In this document: positions 9,945-19,000 of the stretch, piece by piece | Position numbering within the stretch: position 1 is the first letter of the stretch | How the letters are laid out: each line of letters starts with the position of its first letter | NCBI GenBank assembly: GCA_015071005.1 | Contig: SVIG01000001.1 | Span: 248,001 to 312,000 of the forward strand | Direction: 5' to 3' | Length of the DNA: 64,000 nucleotides | Source of the DNA: Clostridiales bacterium | GTDB lineage: Bacteria > Bacillota > Clostridia > Christensenellales > Borkfalkiaceae | The notes under the pieces: model-generated | Database searches by the model: none | Seen by the model: the letters and a program-made list of their open reading frames with translations, nothing else | Told to the model about the DNA's origin: nothing | Made by a program: the position numbers and the translations under genes

Positions 9945-10910
9945 TTAATCTACGCTGGGCCCAAATTTCTTGAGCATACGACGAACAAACAGCGTGACGG
10001 GCAATACAATAGCAGTAATTGTAAGCCCCATTGCAGAAATTTCAGAATACGACAAATATTCTCTATTCACACCTTGCAACGCAACCATATCCGATTTCAA
10101 CGTTTGTATGTACATATAATAGCCTACCGTTTTGTATTCCGCGGAATCTCTAAAGAAGGTATACAATCCCAATTGGTGCGTAAATAAATTAGTAATCCCT
10201 AATACAATAAATGTGGTAATTGTAGGGAAAATCATAGGAACCGTTATATGCCAAAATTCCTGGAAAGGACCAGCTCCGTCCAATTGGCAAGATTCGGAAA
10301 TAGAAGGATTTATTCCGCTCATTGCACTCGTGTACATTATAATGTTAACGCCAAAACTCGTCCAAATAAAGTACAAGAGCACCATCGGGAATGTAATTTG
10401 CTCCTCAATTACGTGGCTACATATATTTTGAAACAACATTGTTAATACTACCGAAGACAAAACTTGCGGTAAAAACAAAATGATTCTAAAAAACTCCGAA
10501 GCAATATATTTTTTATAAATATAGAAAGCAAAGGTAAGCGCAACAACTGTTCCGCATAAAAAATCTAGCCCATATACAATTAGGGAATTTACCAACATGC
10601 TGTTATTGCCGTTTTCAGCTTGAAAAAACAAAGGAATAACCTTCAAGAAATTATCAAACTTGGCAAATTCTATAACATATCCAACTTTGCCATCCGTAGC
10701 ATATGAATATTTTTGAAACGCCATTGTAAAATATGAACCATTAACGATTACATAAAAAACAACAAAGTGGATAACAGGCAAAATCCAAAACAAAGTATAA
10801 AAGAGTAGTCTTCTTTTCTTTCTCGTCAATAATTTTTTAGGTTTTCCATTCGGCGGATTCGTTCGAGCAGTAGAAAGCTTCGAATCCGTTGTCGCAAGCA
10901 TACTCTCCAT
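9945..10910 (-). CDS. Carbohydrate ABC transporter permease (MalF type)
   Basis: 321 residues, six predicted membrane helices, and an EAA-like loop (ESCQLDGAGPFQEFWHITVP). It pairs with the MalG-type permease to form the membrane channel of a CUT1 sugar importer. I start it at the ATG at 10910 because AAGGAGAAGG lies just upstream; an upstream in-frame extension to 10964 has no ribosome site. A basic KKRR-rich tail precedes the first helix. Second gene of the operon, 74 bases after the solute-binding protein. Confidence 0.92.
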   Translation of the reverse strand: MESMLATTDSKLSTARTNPPNGKPKKLLTRKKRRLLFYTLFWILPVIHFVVFYVIVNGSYFTMAFQKYSYATDGKVGYVIEFAKFDNFLKVIPLFFQAENGNNSMLVNSLIVYGLDFLCGTVVALTFAFYIYKKYIASEFFRIILFLPQVLSSVVLTMLFQNICSHVIEEQITFPMVLLYFIWTSFGVNIIMYTSAMSGINPSISESCQLDGAGPFQEFWHITVPMIFPTITTFIVLGITNLFTHQLGLYTFFRDSAEYKTVGYYMYIQTLKSDMVALQGVNREYLSYSEISAMGLTITAIVLPVTLFVRRMLKKFGPSVD

Positions 10911-10984
10911 ACAATACCTTCTCCTTAATTTACTTGATAACTTAATACAAACTCTCTTTCGCAAACTATCAAGTTCGCTATAAA

Positions 10985-12892
10985 TTACGAATATTTTTTA
11001 ACAAACACCGTATTATCTACCGCAGAAATATCTTCAGGATATTGTCCATGATAATATTCTGACCACTTTTTCATGGTAATAATTTGTTTTTCAAAACCTT
11101 CCATAGTGGAATGCGAATTCTTTGCTCTAAAGCATTCTACAATACTTGAACGTCCACAACAAGTAAAATAGCCACTATTATAATCCCTGTTATATAAAGT
11201 GGGATTTTCTTGAGCCGACATACAACCTAACCCTCTGTAAATGTAAGCACTCTTAGCCGTTTGATACATATTCTTTTCAAAATAAACTAGCTTGTTGTAA
11301 TCATCCTGCTCTACTTCATAATTCAAACGCATCATAAACCCGCTTGATGCAGTTGTATTAGATAACTCGGCATCCGAAAAGAAAAATTGAATCCAATCTT
11401 TAACCGCTTCATATACGCTTGAATCATTTGCTACTTTTTTATTGACATAACAGCAATATCCGCCGCCGCCAGAACCCGGTTGCGAGAGAGTCAAAGGATG
11501 CCCCTTTACAGACTCAGTAATTCCATTTGTTGTCTTAATTTTATCTTCGCCCGTCACACGGTTTGCAATGTTAGAAGGCATTGGCATAAACGCAACTTTT
11601 CTTTCTTGACAATTCGTGTTCATTTTATAAAAATTATTTAATGTGTTACGGGTTCTAGATTCATTCCACCAGTGAGAGCCATCCGTAAACATGCCGATTT
11701 CAGGCGAGGTTTGCCCTAATCGGTTATAACCAGAATAAATAAAATTTTCTTGCGCACCAAGATGTGAAACGCCGCCAACCTCACGGCTTCCATCAGCAAA
11801 AAATCCTGGTTGAGTTTCCAAAATTTCCACTAATGCTTCAGCATAATATCTCTCTACTTGCCACGTTGTGTAGTAACCAGATTCTTCCGTAATTTCAATC
11901 GTTTTGGTAATAGGCTTTTTAAGATAGTCTATCGTCCCTACCAAATTCTCATCTGAGAAACCAGTTACGACATCAATAGTACCTTCCATCGTATAAGTGG
12001 TTTCCATTTTTTCAGGCCCTTGCAATTGTGCCAAAACCGCATTCATCAGCTGATTAACATAATGAGGATATTGCCCAGGCATTTGCACTGGCTGCACACC
12101 TTCTTCCTGCATTCTTTCACACAAAACAATAAACTCATAAATTGTAGAAGGCAAGCCGTCATCTAACGTATTCGCCACTCCATCAGGCCCCACCGATTTA
12201 TGTGTTTCCCAATCGCTGTTTTCAGAATCTACGAAGAAAAATTTACCCGTTGACCCTGAAGCAAAAGAAACATCCGCGTAGTTGTTAACATTCGACAACA
12301 AAGTAGATGCGAATTCGTAACAATTTCCTTCGTCCACAACACCCGGTCTAGGATCGGCAAAATAATAACCATACTTATCAAAAAGTTCTACGTCATAAAA
12401 TACACCAACATATGTTTCATAGGTAGGAATGGTATAAAATTTCCCATCAGTACCCTTTGTTTGTTCAATAATTCCAGCTGGAATTTTTTCCGCAATTGAA
12501 CGCCCATTATCATATTTTTCGTTAACAATTTCATCAAGCGCCAACAACGTGCCGTTCGCTGCCATCTTCTTGGCTTGATTCGAATAGAGATAGATTTGCG
12601 TGCCTTCCGTAGACATCGTACCTGCGCTATGCGTATTTTGACTAGTGTCAATATCCACATAAACACCCTTGTGACCGTTACCATAGTCCTTGTCCTTATA
12701 TTGCTCAATAAAACGTTTATTGAAATCTTGAACCCACATTGTACCATGTCCCAAATCTGCGAGTTGGACAATCAATTTAACATCGTCCGCATCACCACCC
12801 ATTCCACTTTTGCCCATATTACATGCAGTGCAGCCAAAGGCCATCATTCCAGCCAAAAGCAAAATCGATACTTTTTTTGCTGTTTTTTTCAT
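10985..12892 (-). CDS. CUT1 solute-binding lipoprotein
   Basis: About 635 residues, longer than the usual 420-550 for family 1 binding proteins. Signal peptide with a lipoprotein Cys (FGCTAC, Cys21 or Cys24), then a family-1 extracellular solute-binding fold; a Trp- and Gly-rich central part (TDGSHWWNES, GGGGYCCYV) fits sugar binding. It captures the substrate outside the cell and delivers it to the two permeases. The start at 12892 follows a strong AGGAGGGTG site; an upstream extension to 12970 would run over the promoter and is rejected. First gene of the operon, controlled by the promoter at 12941-12970. Confidence 0.9.
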   Translation of the reverse strand: MKKTAKKVSILLLAGMMAFGCTACNMGKSGMGGDADDVKLIVQLADLGHGTMWVQDFNKRFIEQYKDKDYGNGHKGVYVDIDTSQNTHSAGTMSTEGTQIYLYSNQAKKMAANGTLLALDEIVNEKYDNGRSIAEKIPAGIIEQTKGTDGKFYTIPTYETYVGVFYDVELFDKYGYYFADPRPGVVDEGNCYEFASTLLSNVNNYADVSFASGSTGKFFFVDSENSDWETHKSVGPDGVANTLDDGLPSTIYEFIVLCERMQEEGVQPVQMPGQYPHYVNQLMNAVLAQLQGPEKMETTYTMEGTIDVVTGFSDENLVGTIDYLKKPITKTIEITEESGYYTTWQVERYYAEALVEILETQPGFFADGSREVGGVSHLGAQENFIYSGYNRLGQTSPEIGMFTDGSHWWNESRTRNTLNNFYKMNTNCQERKVAFMPMPSNIANRVTGEDKIKTTNGITESVKGHPLTLSQPGSGGGGYCCYVNKKVANDSSVYEAVKDWIQFFFSDAELSNTTASSGFMMRLNYEVEQDDYNKLVYFEKNMYQTAKSAYIYRGLGCMSAQENPTLYNRDYNSGYFTCCGRSSIVECFRAKNSHSTMEGFEKQIITMKKWSEYYHGQYPEDISAVDNTVFVKKYS

Positions 12893-12940
12893 AAAGAACA
12901 CCCTCCTTCTGCCGAACAAACGGCAGCTTATTTCGTATTT

Positions 12941-13003
12941 ATTATATAATAAATATATTTTTTCCGTCAATACAATATCGTGATTGATTTTATATAAAAA
13001 ATT
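12941..13003 (-). promoter_or_regulatory. Promoter of the sugar-transport operon, with shared upstream element
   Basis: On the minus strand TTGACG (12965-12970) and TATAAT (12941-12946) are 18 bases apart, 49 bases before the binding-protein start. Directly upstream is a block with TTTTTTATATAAAA, ATCACGA and TATTGACG that recurs without gaps at the GH3 promoter (14937-14976), pointing to one shared regulator. The rest of the 329-base gap (to 13221) is AT-rich; it holds a weak AGCAAC/GTTGCT hairpin near 13150-13175 downstream of the GH3 stop, and no gene. Confidence 0.75.
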
Positions 13004-13221
13004 GACATTGTTGGAAAAGCTTCCCTGTCTTTCTTAATCTAAAATCAAGTAAAAAATCAATAAATTCCTTTAAATATAAAGACTTTTTCTTGTTTTTTAT
13101 ACATGCTGCTATATTTTATCAATTTTCAATCGTTAAATGACATATAATCAAGCAACCATCTTTATTGTTGCTAGATATAAAAAATGATAATTCTGCAATA
13201 CAACTAAGTAAACGCCACCGA

Positions 13222-14856
13222 TCAATCTTCTCTTTCAAAAAAACCTTTTAATGAAACTGGACATTTCCCGCGTGCTTCAATTTTCCCAAGAATAACTTTT
13301 ACTGCAGCGCGTTGCGCACAATCCTGATCTGAAAAGGTATTAATGAATGTTTTTGCATAAGGAAAATCATAAAGTCTATAGGCATCATCATAAGAAACCA
13401 TTATAAATCCCGGATGGTGCAATATTAACCCCCGCCAAAGCGGCATTATGTATTTCCACCCCATTCTCATTGATGCACCGTGCATTTCAGGATGCGTATT
13501 CATAACCACCAAATCAAACTCACCCATATTTGTTTCTAACCAACGGTGCTTTGGATTGTAAACTGATACCACATCCCATCCATACTTACAAAACTCATTT
13601 GCCATTGCGTCAAACTCTGTCCCCGTAACCTCACGGCCATAATGCCCCACAACATTCACCAAAAGCACTTTGCCTTTTTCTTGTTTTACTGGAATAATAT
13701 TGAGATTATTTCGCATTATCTTAACAGCTTTATCAGCGATTTCTTGACTAAGGCGATTAAGCTCATTGCAATCTTCTGTTATATCCCCTATCTCTGCTTC
13801 AATATCTGTTTGTTCAAACAAACGAACCTTTTCTTTTAATTTTAAAACTCTTGTTGCAGCATCACGTAAACGCTCCATCGAAACTTCCCCTGATTTTACA
13901 GCTTCTATTAAGCGTTCATATTCACCCGCTTCCGGAAAAAGCATTAAATCCCCACCAGCTTTGAAAAATTCAATACCTACCCTTGACATAGGCAATATCG
14001 CCCCTACCCCAATCATACTCATTGCATCCGAAATAACACACCCCTCAAAACCCAGCTCTCCTTTCAAAAGATCGGTAATCAACTTTTTACTCAACGATCC
14101 TGGCAACGCCCCATATTCCGTAATTTCACCTTCTTGAAATGCAGGGCAAGAAATGTGTCCAACCATTACAGAAGGAGCGCCCTGCTCAAATAAGGCTTTA
14201 TAAATTTTACCATACGTAGCCATCCATTCCTCTCTTGAAAGGGAATTAACCGTTGTCATAAAATGCTGATTTCGATCGTCAACACCATCGCCCGGAAAAT
14301 GCTTTAAACAAGTTGCCATATAACCATTTTTTTGCAACCCTCGAATATAGGCCCCCGCAATTTTAATCACCCTATCCGCATCATCTGAAACCGCGCGATA
14401 GCCTGTTACGGGATTTTGGAAATTCAAATTTAAATCAACCACTGGAGCCAATGTATGATGTACGCCAAGTTTACGGCAAATCCTTGCTGTTAACTCGCCC
14501 GCCCTTTCAATCATTTTTTCATCATTGCAGGCTCCCCATGCCATAGGCCGAGGCATTTGTGACAATCCCTTGCAATAAGATCCTGGCCCATATTCCAAAT
14601 CCGTCGTTGTTAAACAAGGAATCCCTAATAAATTCGTTGTATAATTCGACCAATTTTTATCCCTTTTTAGTTTTTTATCTAATTCCTCTTGCGAAACTTC
14701 AACACCTAAAACATCAAAATATAAAGACCCGGGTCTTTCCCGCTCAATACGTTGGCGAACTCCCTCCTCGTCAAGACTATTGGAAAGCGTCCCAACTATC
14801 ACTTGAGAGCATAATTGTTCTACGCTCATCTCATTTACAATTTTTTCAATATTCAT
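13222..14856 (-). CDS. GH3 glycosidase, NagZ-like
   Basis: 544 residues. It has the GH3 KHFPGD motif (residues 185-190) with the His-containing segment RNQH (His198), which serves as general acid/base in the NagZ-type subgroup, and the nucleophile motif VISDAMSM with Asp277. A second alpha/beta domain follows (about 380-540). No signal peptide is seen, so it should act in the cytoplasm on imported oligosaccharides, probably as a beta-N-acetylhexosaminidase or beta-glucosidase; specificity cannot be read off. The start at 14856 follows AGGAGCGAAAGG. It has its own promoter that shares a control element with the transporter operon. Confidence 0.9.
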   Translation of the reverse strand: MNIEKIVNEMSVEQLCSQVIVGTLSNSLDEEGVRQRIERERPGSLYFDVLGVEVSQEELDKKLKRDKNWSNYTTNLLGIPCLTTTDLEYGPGSYCKGLSQMPRPMAWGACNDEKMIERAGELTARICRKLGVHHTLAPVVDLNLNFQNPVTGYRAVSDDADRVIKIAGAYIRGLQKNGYMATCLKHFPGDGVDDRNQHFMTTVNSLSREEWMATYGKIYKALFEQGAPSVMVGHISCPAFQEGEITEYGALPGSLSKKLITDLLKGELGFEGCVISDAMSMIGVGAILPMSRVGIEFFKAGGDLMLFPEAGEYERLIEAVKSGEVSMERLRDAATRVLKLKEKVRLFEQTDIEAEIGDITEDCNELNRLSQEIADKAVKIMRNNLNIIPVKQEKGKVLLVNVVGHYGREVTGTEFDAMANEFCKYGWDVVSVYNPKHRWLETNMGEFDLVVMNTHPEMHGASMRMGWKYIMPLWRGLILHHPGFIMVSYDDAYRLYDFPYAKTFINTFSDQDCAQRAAVKVILGKIEARGKCPVSLKGFFERED

Positions 14857-14913
14857 TTTTTTGACCTTTCGCTCCTATATTTTTTAGTTGTCAAAGCAAC
14901 ATATTTCATTTTT

Positions 14914-14976
14914 ATTATCTAATAAAGTTGTTTTCTCGTCAATATGATTTCGTGATGAGTTTTATATAAAAAAATG
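14914..14976 (-). promoter_or_regulatory. GH3 promoter with shared upstream element
   Basis: Minus-strand TTGACG (14937-14942) and GATAAT (14914-14919) with a 17-base spacer, 58 bases before the GH3 start. The 35 or so bases upstream match those at the transporter promoter (12965-13003) in three blocks at identical spacing, including TTTTTTATATAAAA and ATCACGA. Confidence 0.72.
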
Positions 14977-14999
14977 ATTTACACTATTTCAGCACAAGA

Positions 15000-15497
15000 C
15001 TAACAACTTATGCAAATAAGCCGTTTTTGTTTCGCATAATCCCAAGCTGCAAATACCCCGCTTTTTTGATTAAATCTCGTCATTTCACGATAAAACACAC
15101 AGTAATCGCTCTCGTCAATCATCCATTGATTGCGCTCTACATAAGCGGCACGTCCGGCTGAGTTCACTCGGTCGGATTTTTTTACATCTTCATACTCAGC
15201 AACATACATATCTCGACCTGTCAGTTCCTTGATTTGGTGTTTTAAACTCATACCTGCCCCCGCCAAACACGCTGTTTCATGCTTACAAAGATAGGCAATT
15301 CGTTGAATATGCGGATATTTTTCTTTCAATTCCGTCACGACCATATGACACAACTCGTCAAACTTACTGCGGCTGCCGAAAAGAAAGGTATCCACCCCTT
15401 CTTCAACGATTAACTGTTCCACAGTTTCCATAATCTTTTGTTTTAATTCTTCCGTTTGTGACGTATCTCTATGCCCGAAAAAACTACAACTTTTCAT
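15000..15497 (-). CDS. SLOG-fold (DprA/LOG-like Rossmann) protein
   Basis: 165 residues. The N-terminal CSFFGHRDTSQ, a central FLFGSRSKFDELC and a YVERNQWMIDESDYCVFY segment are typical of small clostridial SLOG-family proteins, a nucleotide- or nucleotide-derivative-binding Rossmann-like fold. Many SLOG proteins are thought to bind or cleave nucleotide signals, but no function is established for this type. The start at 15497 follows AAGGGAATTT. It lies only about 10 bases after an intrinsic terminator and 85 bases after a structured RNA with a consensus promoter, so it may be expressed only by read-through. No other promoter is visible. Confidence 0.8.
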   Translation of the reverse strand: MKSCSFFGHRDTSQTEELKQKIMETVEQLIVEEGVDTFLFGSRSKFDELCHMVVTELKEKYPHIQRIAYLCKHETACLAGAGMSLKHQIKELTGRDMYVAEYEDVKKSDRVNSAGRAAYVERNQWMIDESDYCVFYREMTRFNQKSGVFAAWDYAKQKRLICISC

Positions 15498-15504
15498 AAA
15501 TTCC

Positions 15505-15558
15505 CTTAAAAAACAACAAAGAGCCTACCAAAAACAAAACTGTTTTTAGCGGCTCTTT
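15505..15558 (-). terminator. Terminator/attenuator in front of the SLOG gene
   Basis: Arms AAAGAGCC (15518-15525) and GGCTCTTT (15551-15558) with an inner AAAAACA/TGTTTTT pair. On the minus strand the stem is followed by GTTGTTTTTT, which ends within the SLOG ribosome-site region. It is the second terminator between the 15.8 kb promoter and the SLOG gene. Confidence 0.75.
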
Positions 15559-15581
15559 GCCCATCAATATTAAATTTCAAT

Positions 15582-15766
15582 AAAAAGATGCCGCCCTCAA
15601 CGAGAACGGCATATAGAACATATACGTCCATCGCTAAGTCGCCAAACCATAATCTTACCTATACACCCTACGGTCTTATTGTAAAACGCAATGGAGTATA
15701 GCCCTACCAAAGAGAGACTATACCCATAGAGTGTTCAAAAAGATAAGATTAAATTATGATTTGGCA
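15582..15766 (-). ncRNA. Structured 185-nt RNA with consensus promoter
   Basis: Transcription should begin near 15766, seven bases after a perfect -10 box. The first bases of the RNA (15742-15764) form an 18-bp stem with 15642-15659, with one 5-base bulge and a few G-U pairs. Inside it a second stem (15723-15734 with 15663-15673, 11 bp) encloses two hairpins: GTATAGTC with GGCTATAC, and ATTG with CAAT. A terminator hairpin (ATGCCG 15588-15593 and CGGCAT 15607-15612) followed by five T ends the RNA. There is no convincing open reading frame. The class is unknown to me; size and closing stem recall 6S RNA, but the branched tip does not. It may instead be a riboswitch-like leader of the SLOG gene. 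Confidence 0.7.
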
Positions 15767-15772
15767 GTACTT

Positions 15773-15801
15773 ATTATACGCAATTCTTTGTCATTTGTCA
15801 A
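15773..15801 (-). promoter_or_regulatory. Perfect consensus promoter of the 185-nt RNA
   Basis: Minus-strand TTGACA (15796-15801), 17-base spacer, TATAAT (15773-15778). Both boxes match the housekeeping-sigma consensus exactly, so strong constitutive expression is expected. Confidence 0.85.
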
Positions 15802-16060
15802 GGGTTCCAGAGAAAATAAAAATAATTCGTCGTACCATTCTCAAAGCTCGCGCGTGTTATATTTTCTTTTCTCTGGTATCCTTCTTACAGTGGGTAAGTT
15901 CTTGACCTGCCATGATGACAGGTACCACCTACCACCGACTAGGCGCACTACGCCCTTGTTAGACAAATTTTATAAAAAGCAAACTATCGACTGCAAGCGC
16001 AGGCGTTGGAGATCTTCCTCCCCGCTGCCTACGCCTTACAGTCTTTTATTTTTACTTTGT
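15802..16060 (+). other. Second structured intergenic region, possible RNA
   Basis: No gene. It holds a strong inverted repeat CCAGAGAAAA (about 15808-15824 and 15864-15882, 17 of 18 pairs), a hairpin CCTGCCAT/ATGACAGG (about 15906-15925) inside a longer stem AGTGGGTAAGT with ACCACCTACC, and a long stem GACTG...CAGTC (15989-16043). On the plus strand this last stem is followed by TTTTATTTTT, as in an intrinsic terminator, so a plus-strand RNA divergent from the 185-nt RNA is possible. No clear plus-strand promoter is seen; the stem could equally end transcription of the surface-protein gene from the other side. Confidence 0.45.
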
Positions 16061-16064
16061 CATC

Positions 16065-19000
16065 TTAAAGCACACCGCGCTTTTTAAGGATAAGCACCAC
16101 AACGCCGCCGAGCACGGCAACGCACGCCGCAACAATACCTACAACCGCCCAAGCGCTCGCGCCTTTCACGATTTCAAAGGAATAATTACTCACGTTTCCA
16201 CTTTCGTCCGTCACGGTAATCGCATACCTGCCTGCCCCTTTCAATTCATCGCCAAGGTTATATTCAATGGCTTTGCCGTCTTTAGAAACGACAACCGTTG
16301 CCCTTTCGGAAAGGTCGGTAATACTTACGCTGCCTTTGGTTGAACCACCATTTTCAACGCCATTCAAGAGAATAGTAGGCGCCGTCTTATCAATCGTAAA
16401 AACGTAAACTTGCTCGTCGCCGTCATAGTTCGCAAAGGTCAAAACGTACTCGCCGTCTTCCGTCAATTCCTGTCCCGAAACGTAGTCCACCGCAATGCCG
16501 TTTTTCGTGAGCGTCACAATCGCTTCATCCGTCCAAGTGAACACAACCGTGCCATTCGTCTTGCCGTTGTTTTTCACGCCGACAAGCGTGCCTACAGGCT
16601 TTGCTTGCGCATATTCCACGGTATAAATCACCGCGTCAATACCCGTACGGAATTCGTCCATTACGACTACCTTGTAAATCCCGCTTGTGCAGAAATTATA
16701 CGACAAATTATCCGCCGTAATCGCCTTGCCGTAATCGTCCCGCGTAAGCGTTTTCCACGTCGCGCCCCCATCCACACTCTTGCTAATCCCTACGTACGTG
16801 ATATAGGATTGCTTATCTACGCTGTCCGTCACCGAAATTTCAAGGCGTTTTTTCTCTGCATTCTCATTTGCTTTAATCGTTGGCGCGTTCATTGATACCA
16901 CAAACTTGAATTCTTCCGTTTCGCCGTAATGGTTGACTGCCATCGCACTGTAAACACCGCTTTTTGTGATCGTGCAGGCGTTGGCAATATCAAAGTAGCC
17001 AATCTCGTCGCCCTGCTCATCGTACACGATAAACATCGCAAAATCGTCACCTTCGAATGGAATAGACACCGTCACTTTCCCGTTGAAATAATAGGTTCTG
17101 TCATATTCCGCTTTCGTCGGCGTATTGTCGCCAAGCGCATAGTTAATCGTGGGAGCAGAACGGAGAACGTAAATTTCATATTCCGCGCTATTCCCATAAC
17201 CGTCTTCTATCAAAAGCGTATGCGCGCCGGGCGTTGTAATCGTCAAGTCCGTATACGGAACACCGTCCAACGTATAGATATACCCCTCGTAAAGCGCCAC
17301 TTCGGGAGCTACGACTTTGTTCTCATTCGGATAAGCATTCAACTCCCCGTCCAAGCAAGCCTTTGGCTCTTTTTCCCAGTAGTACCACGCCCTAATCGTT
17401 TGTTCCGCGTATTTTTGAACAATCGCATGCAAGCGTTCTTCGGTAAAATACGCCACGCGCTTGTTGGGATCCTCTTCGCTCTTGTAGATATAATAAGTGC
17501 CGTTTTTCGCATTCTCACTATCTATTGTATCCATTGCAATTCCTTGATCCCACGTCGCCGCCGACCACGTCTTGCACTCTATAAATCTATTTTCCGCCGT
17601 CGTCGCGTAAATCATAGCGTTCGCATATTCAGAGAAGGAATATACGTAATCACTCCAGCCGTCCTTGACTTCCCAATACACTTTTTGCAAAGTAATCGTA
17701 GGAATATCCGTTTTCACTGCCGTAAAGTTCTTGCTCCACACGTTGCCCGCCTTGTCCGTGCATACGATTTCATACACACAGCCGTTGAGCACATAAAGCG
17801 TACCGCCGTTATACAATCTCCCGTTGACCGTAATCGTGTCAATCGGTGCCTCAACGTTCGCATCGGTATCCGCCCAAGAGACGTCTACGCTATCCCAAGC
17901 ATACTCACCGGAAACGTTTGTGAGCGTCAATTTTTGCGGCGTGCGGTCAATGACAACCGTACAGGACACTTGCCAATCCATATACTCTACCGCCATAGCG
18001 TATCTGCCTTCCTTGGTATAGGTCGTTCCCGATACGTATCGCTCAATACTGCCGCCGTTCGCAATGATATAGCCCGTGCCTTTATCGAATACAAAACTAA
18101 TATTCTTTCCGTTCGTATAGCCGATATCGTTATCCGCAGGCTGTCCGTCAATATAGAGCTGGACGGTAGGTGCTTCACGTAAAACGACGATTGAATAGAT
18201 CGAAGATCGATTCCCTACTTCGTCCACCGCAAAAAACTGGTATTCCCCTTCCTCGTTCAGCCGAGTCATTGCCGTGTATTCCTCAAAGTCCGCATCGCCG
18301 GGCTTTTTTACGTAGCACACGACCTCTTCCGAAACGCTATCCAACGCCTCAAAGCAAATCCCCGCCGCGCTGGTATAAAGTTCGCTCGTTGGATAAACGT
18401 CGTCCGCATATACGTATCCCGTAGGCGCACTCGTATCCAACGTAATTTCGTGCGTGGTCGCCGTTACGTTCCCTGCCGCGTCATATGCCTTAAAGCGATA
18501 CGTACCTTCCGCCGTCAATTCCGCACCATTCGTATAAGCCGTGAAAGCACTCGAGCCAGGCTTTTGTACGTACACGTTCGCAATCCCCGAACCCGTATCG
18601 CTAGCAACGTATTTCACGTAGGATTTATTCGTAATCGAACCGCTGCCGCGTGCCGAACCTGCATCAAACACGCAACCGATCGGTGCAGTCCAATCATAAT
18701 ACACTCTGTATTCGTCCGACACGTTCCCCGCACAGTCAATCGCACGGAAAACGTACTGACCTTCCGGTTTCATAATTGCCGTATTCGTGGGATATTTTTC
18801 CCAAACGTTTGAGCCAGGGTTTTTGTATTCCATATGCGAAATCGAACCTTCGTCCGTTGCCGAATAAATAAACGCTGCCCTCGTCGCACCGCCGTTTTCT
18901 ACCGTATCTTCGTCTTGGTTCGTCACCGTTCCTACAGGCGCAATCGTATCAATGTACCGATTGACAATCGTGCTTTGATTCCCCACTGTATCCAACGCAT

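Noticed and set aside
10911-10964. Upstream extension of the MalF-type permease
   Set aside because: AAGGAG sits directly before the internal ATG at 10910, and the extension adds a basic stretch without a ribosome site.
15582-16060. Known housekeeping RNAs (SRP RNA, tmRNA, RNase P)
   Set aside because: The diagnostic segments (SRP GGAAG/AGCA tetraloop region, tmRNA GGATTCGAC, RNase P GAGGAAAGTCC) are absent. 6S remains possible for 15582-15766 only.
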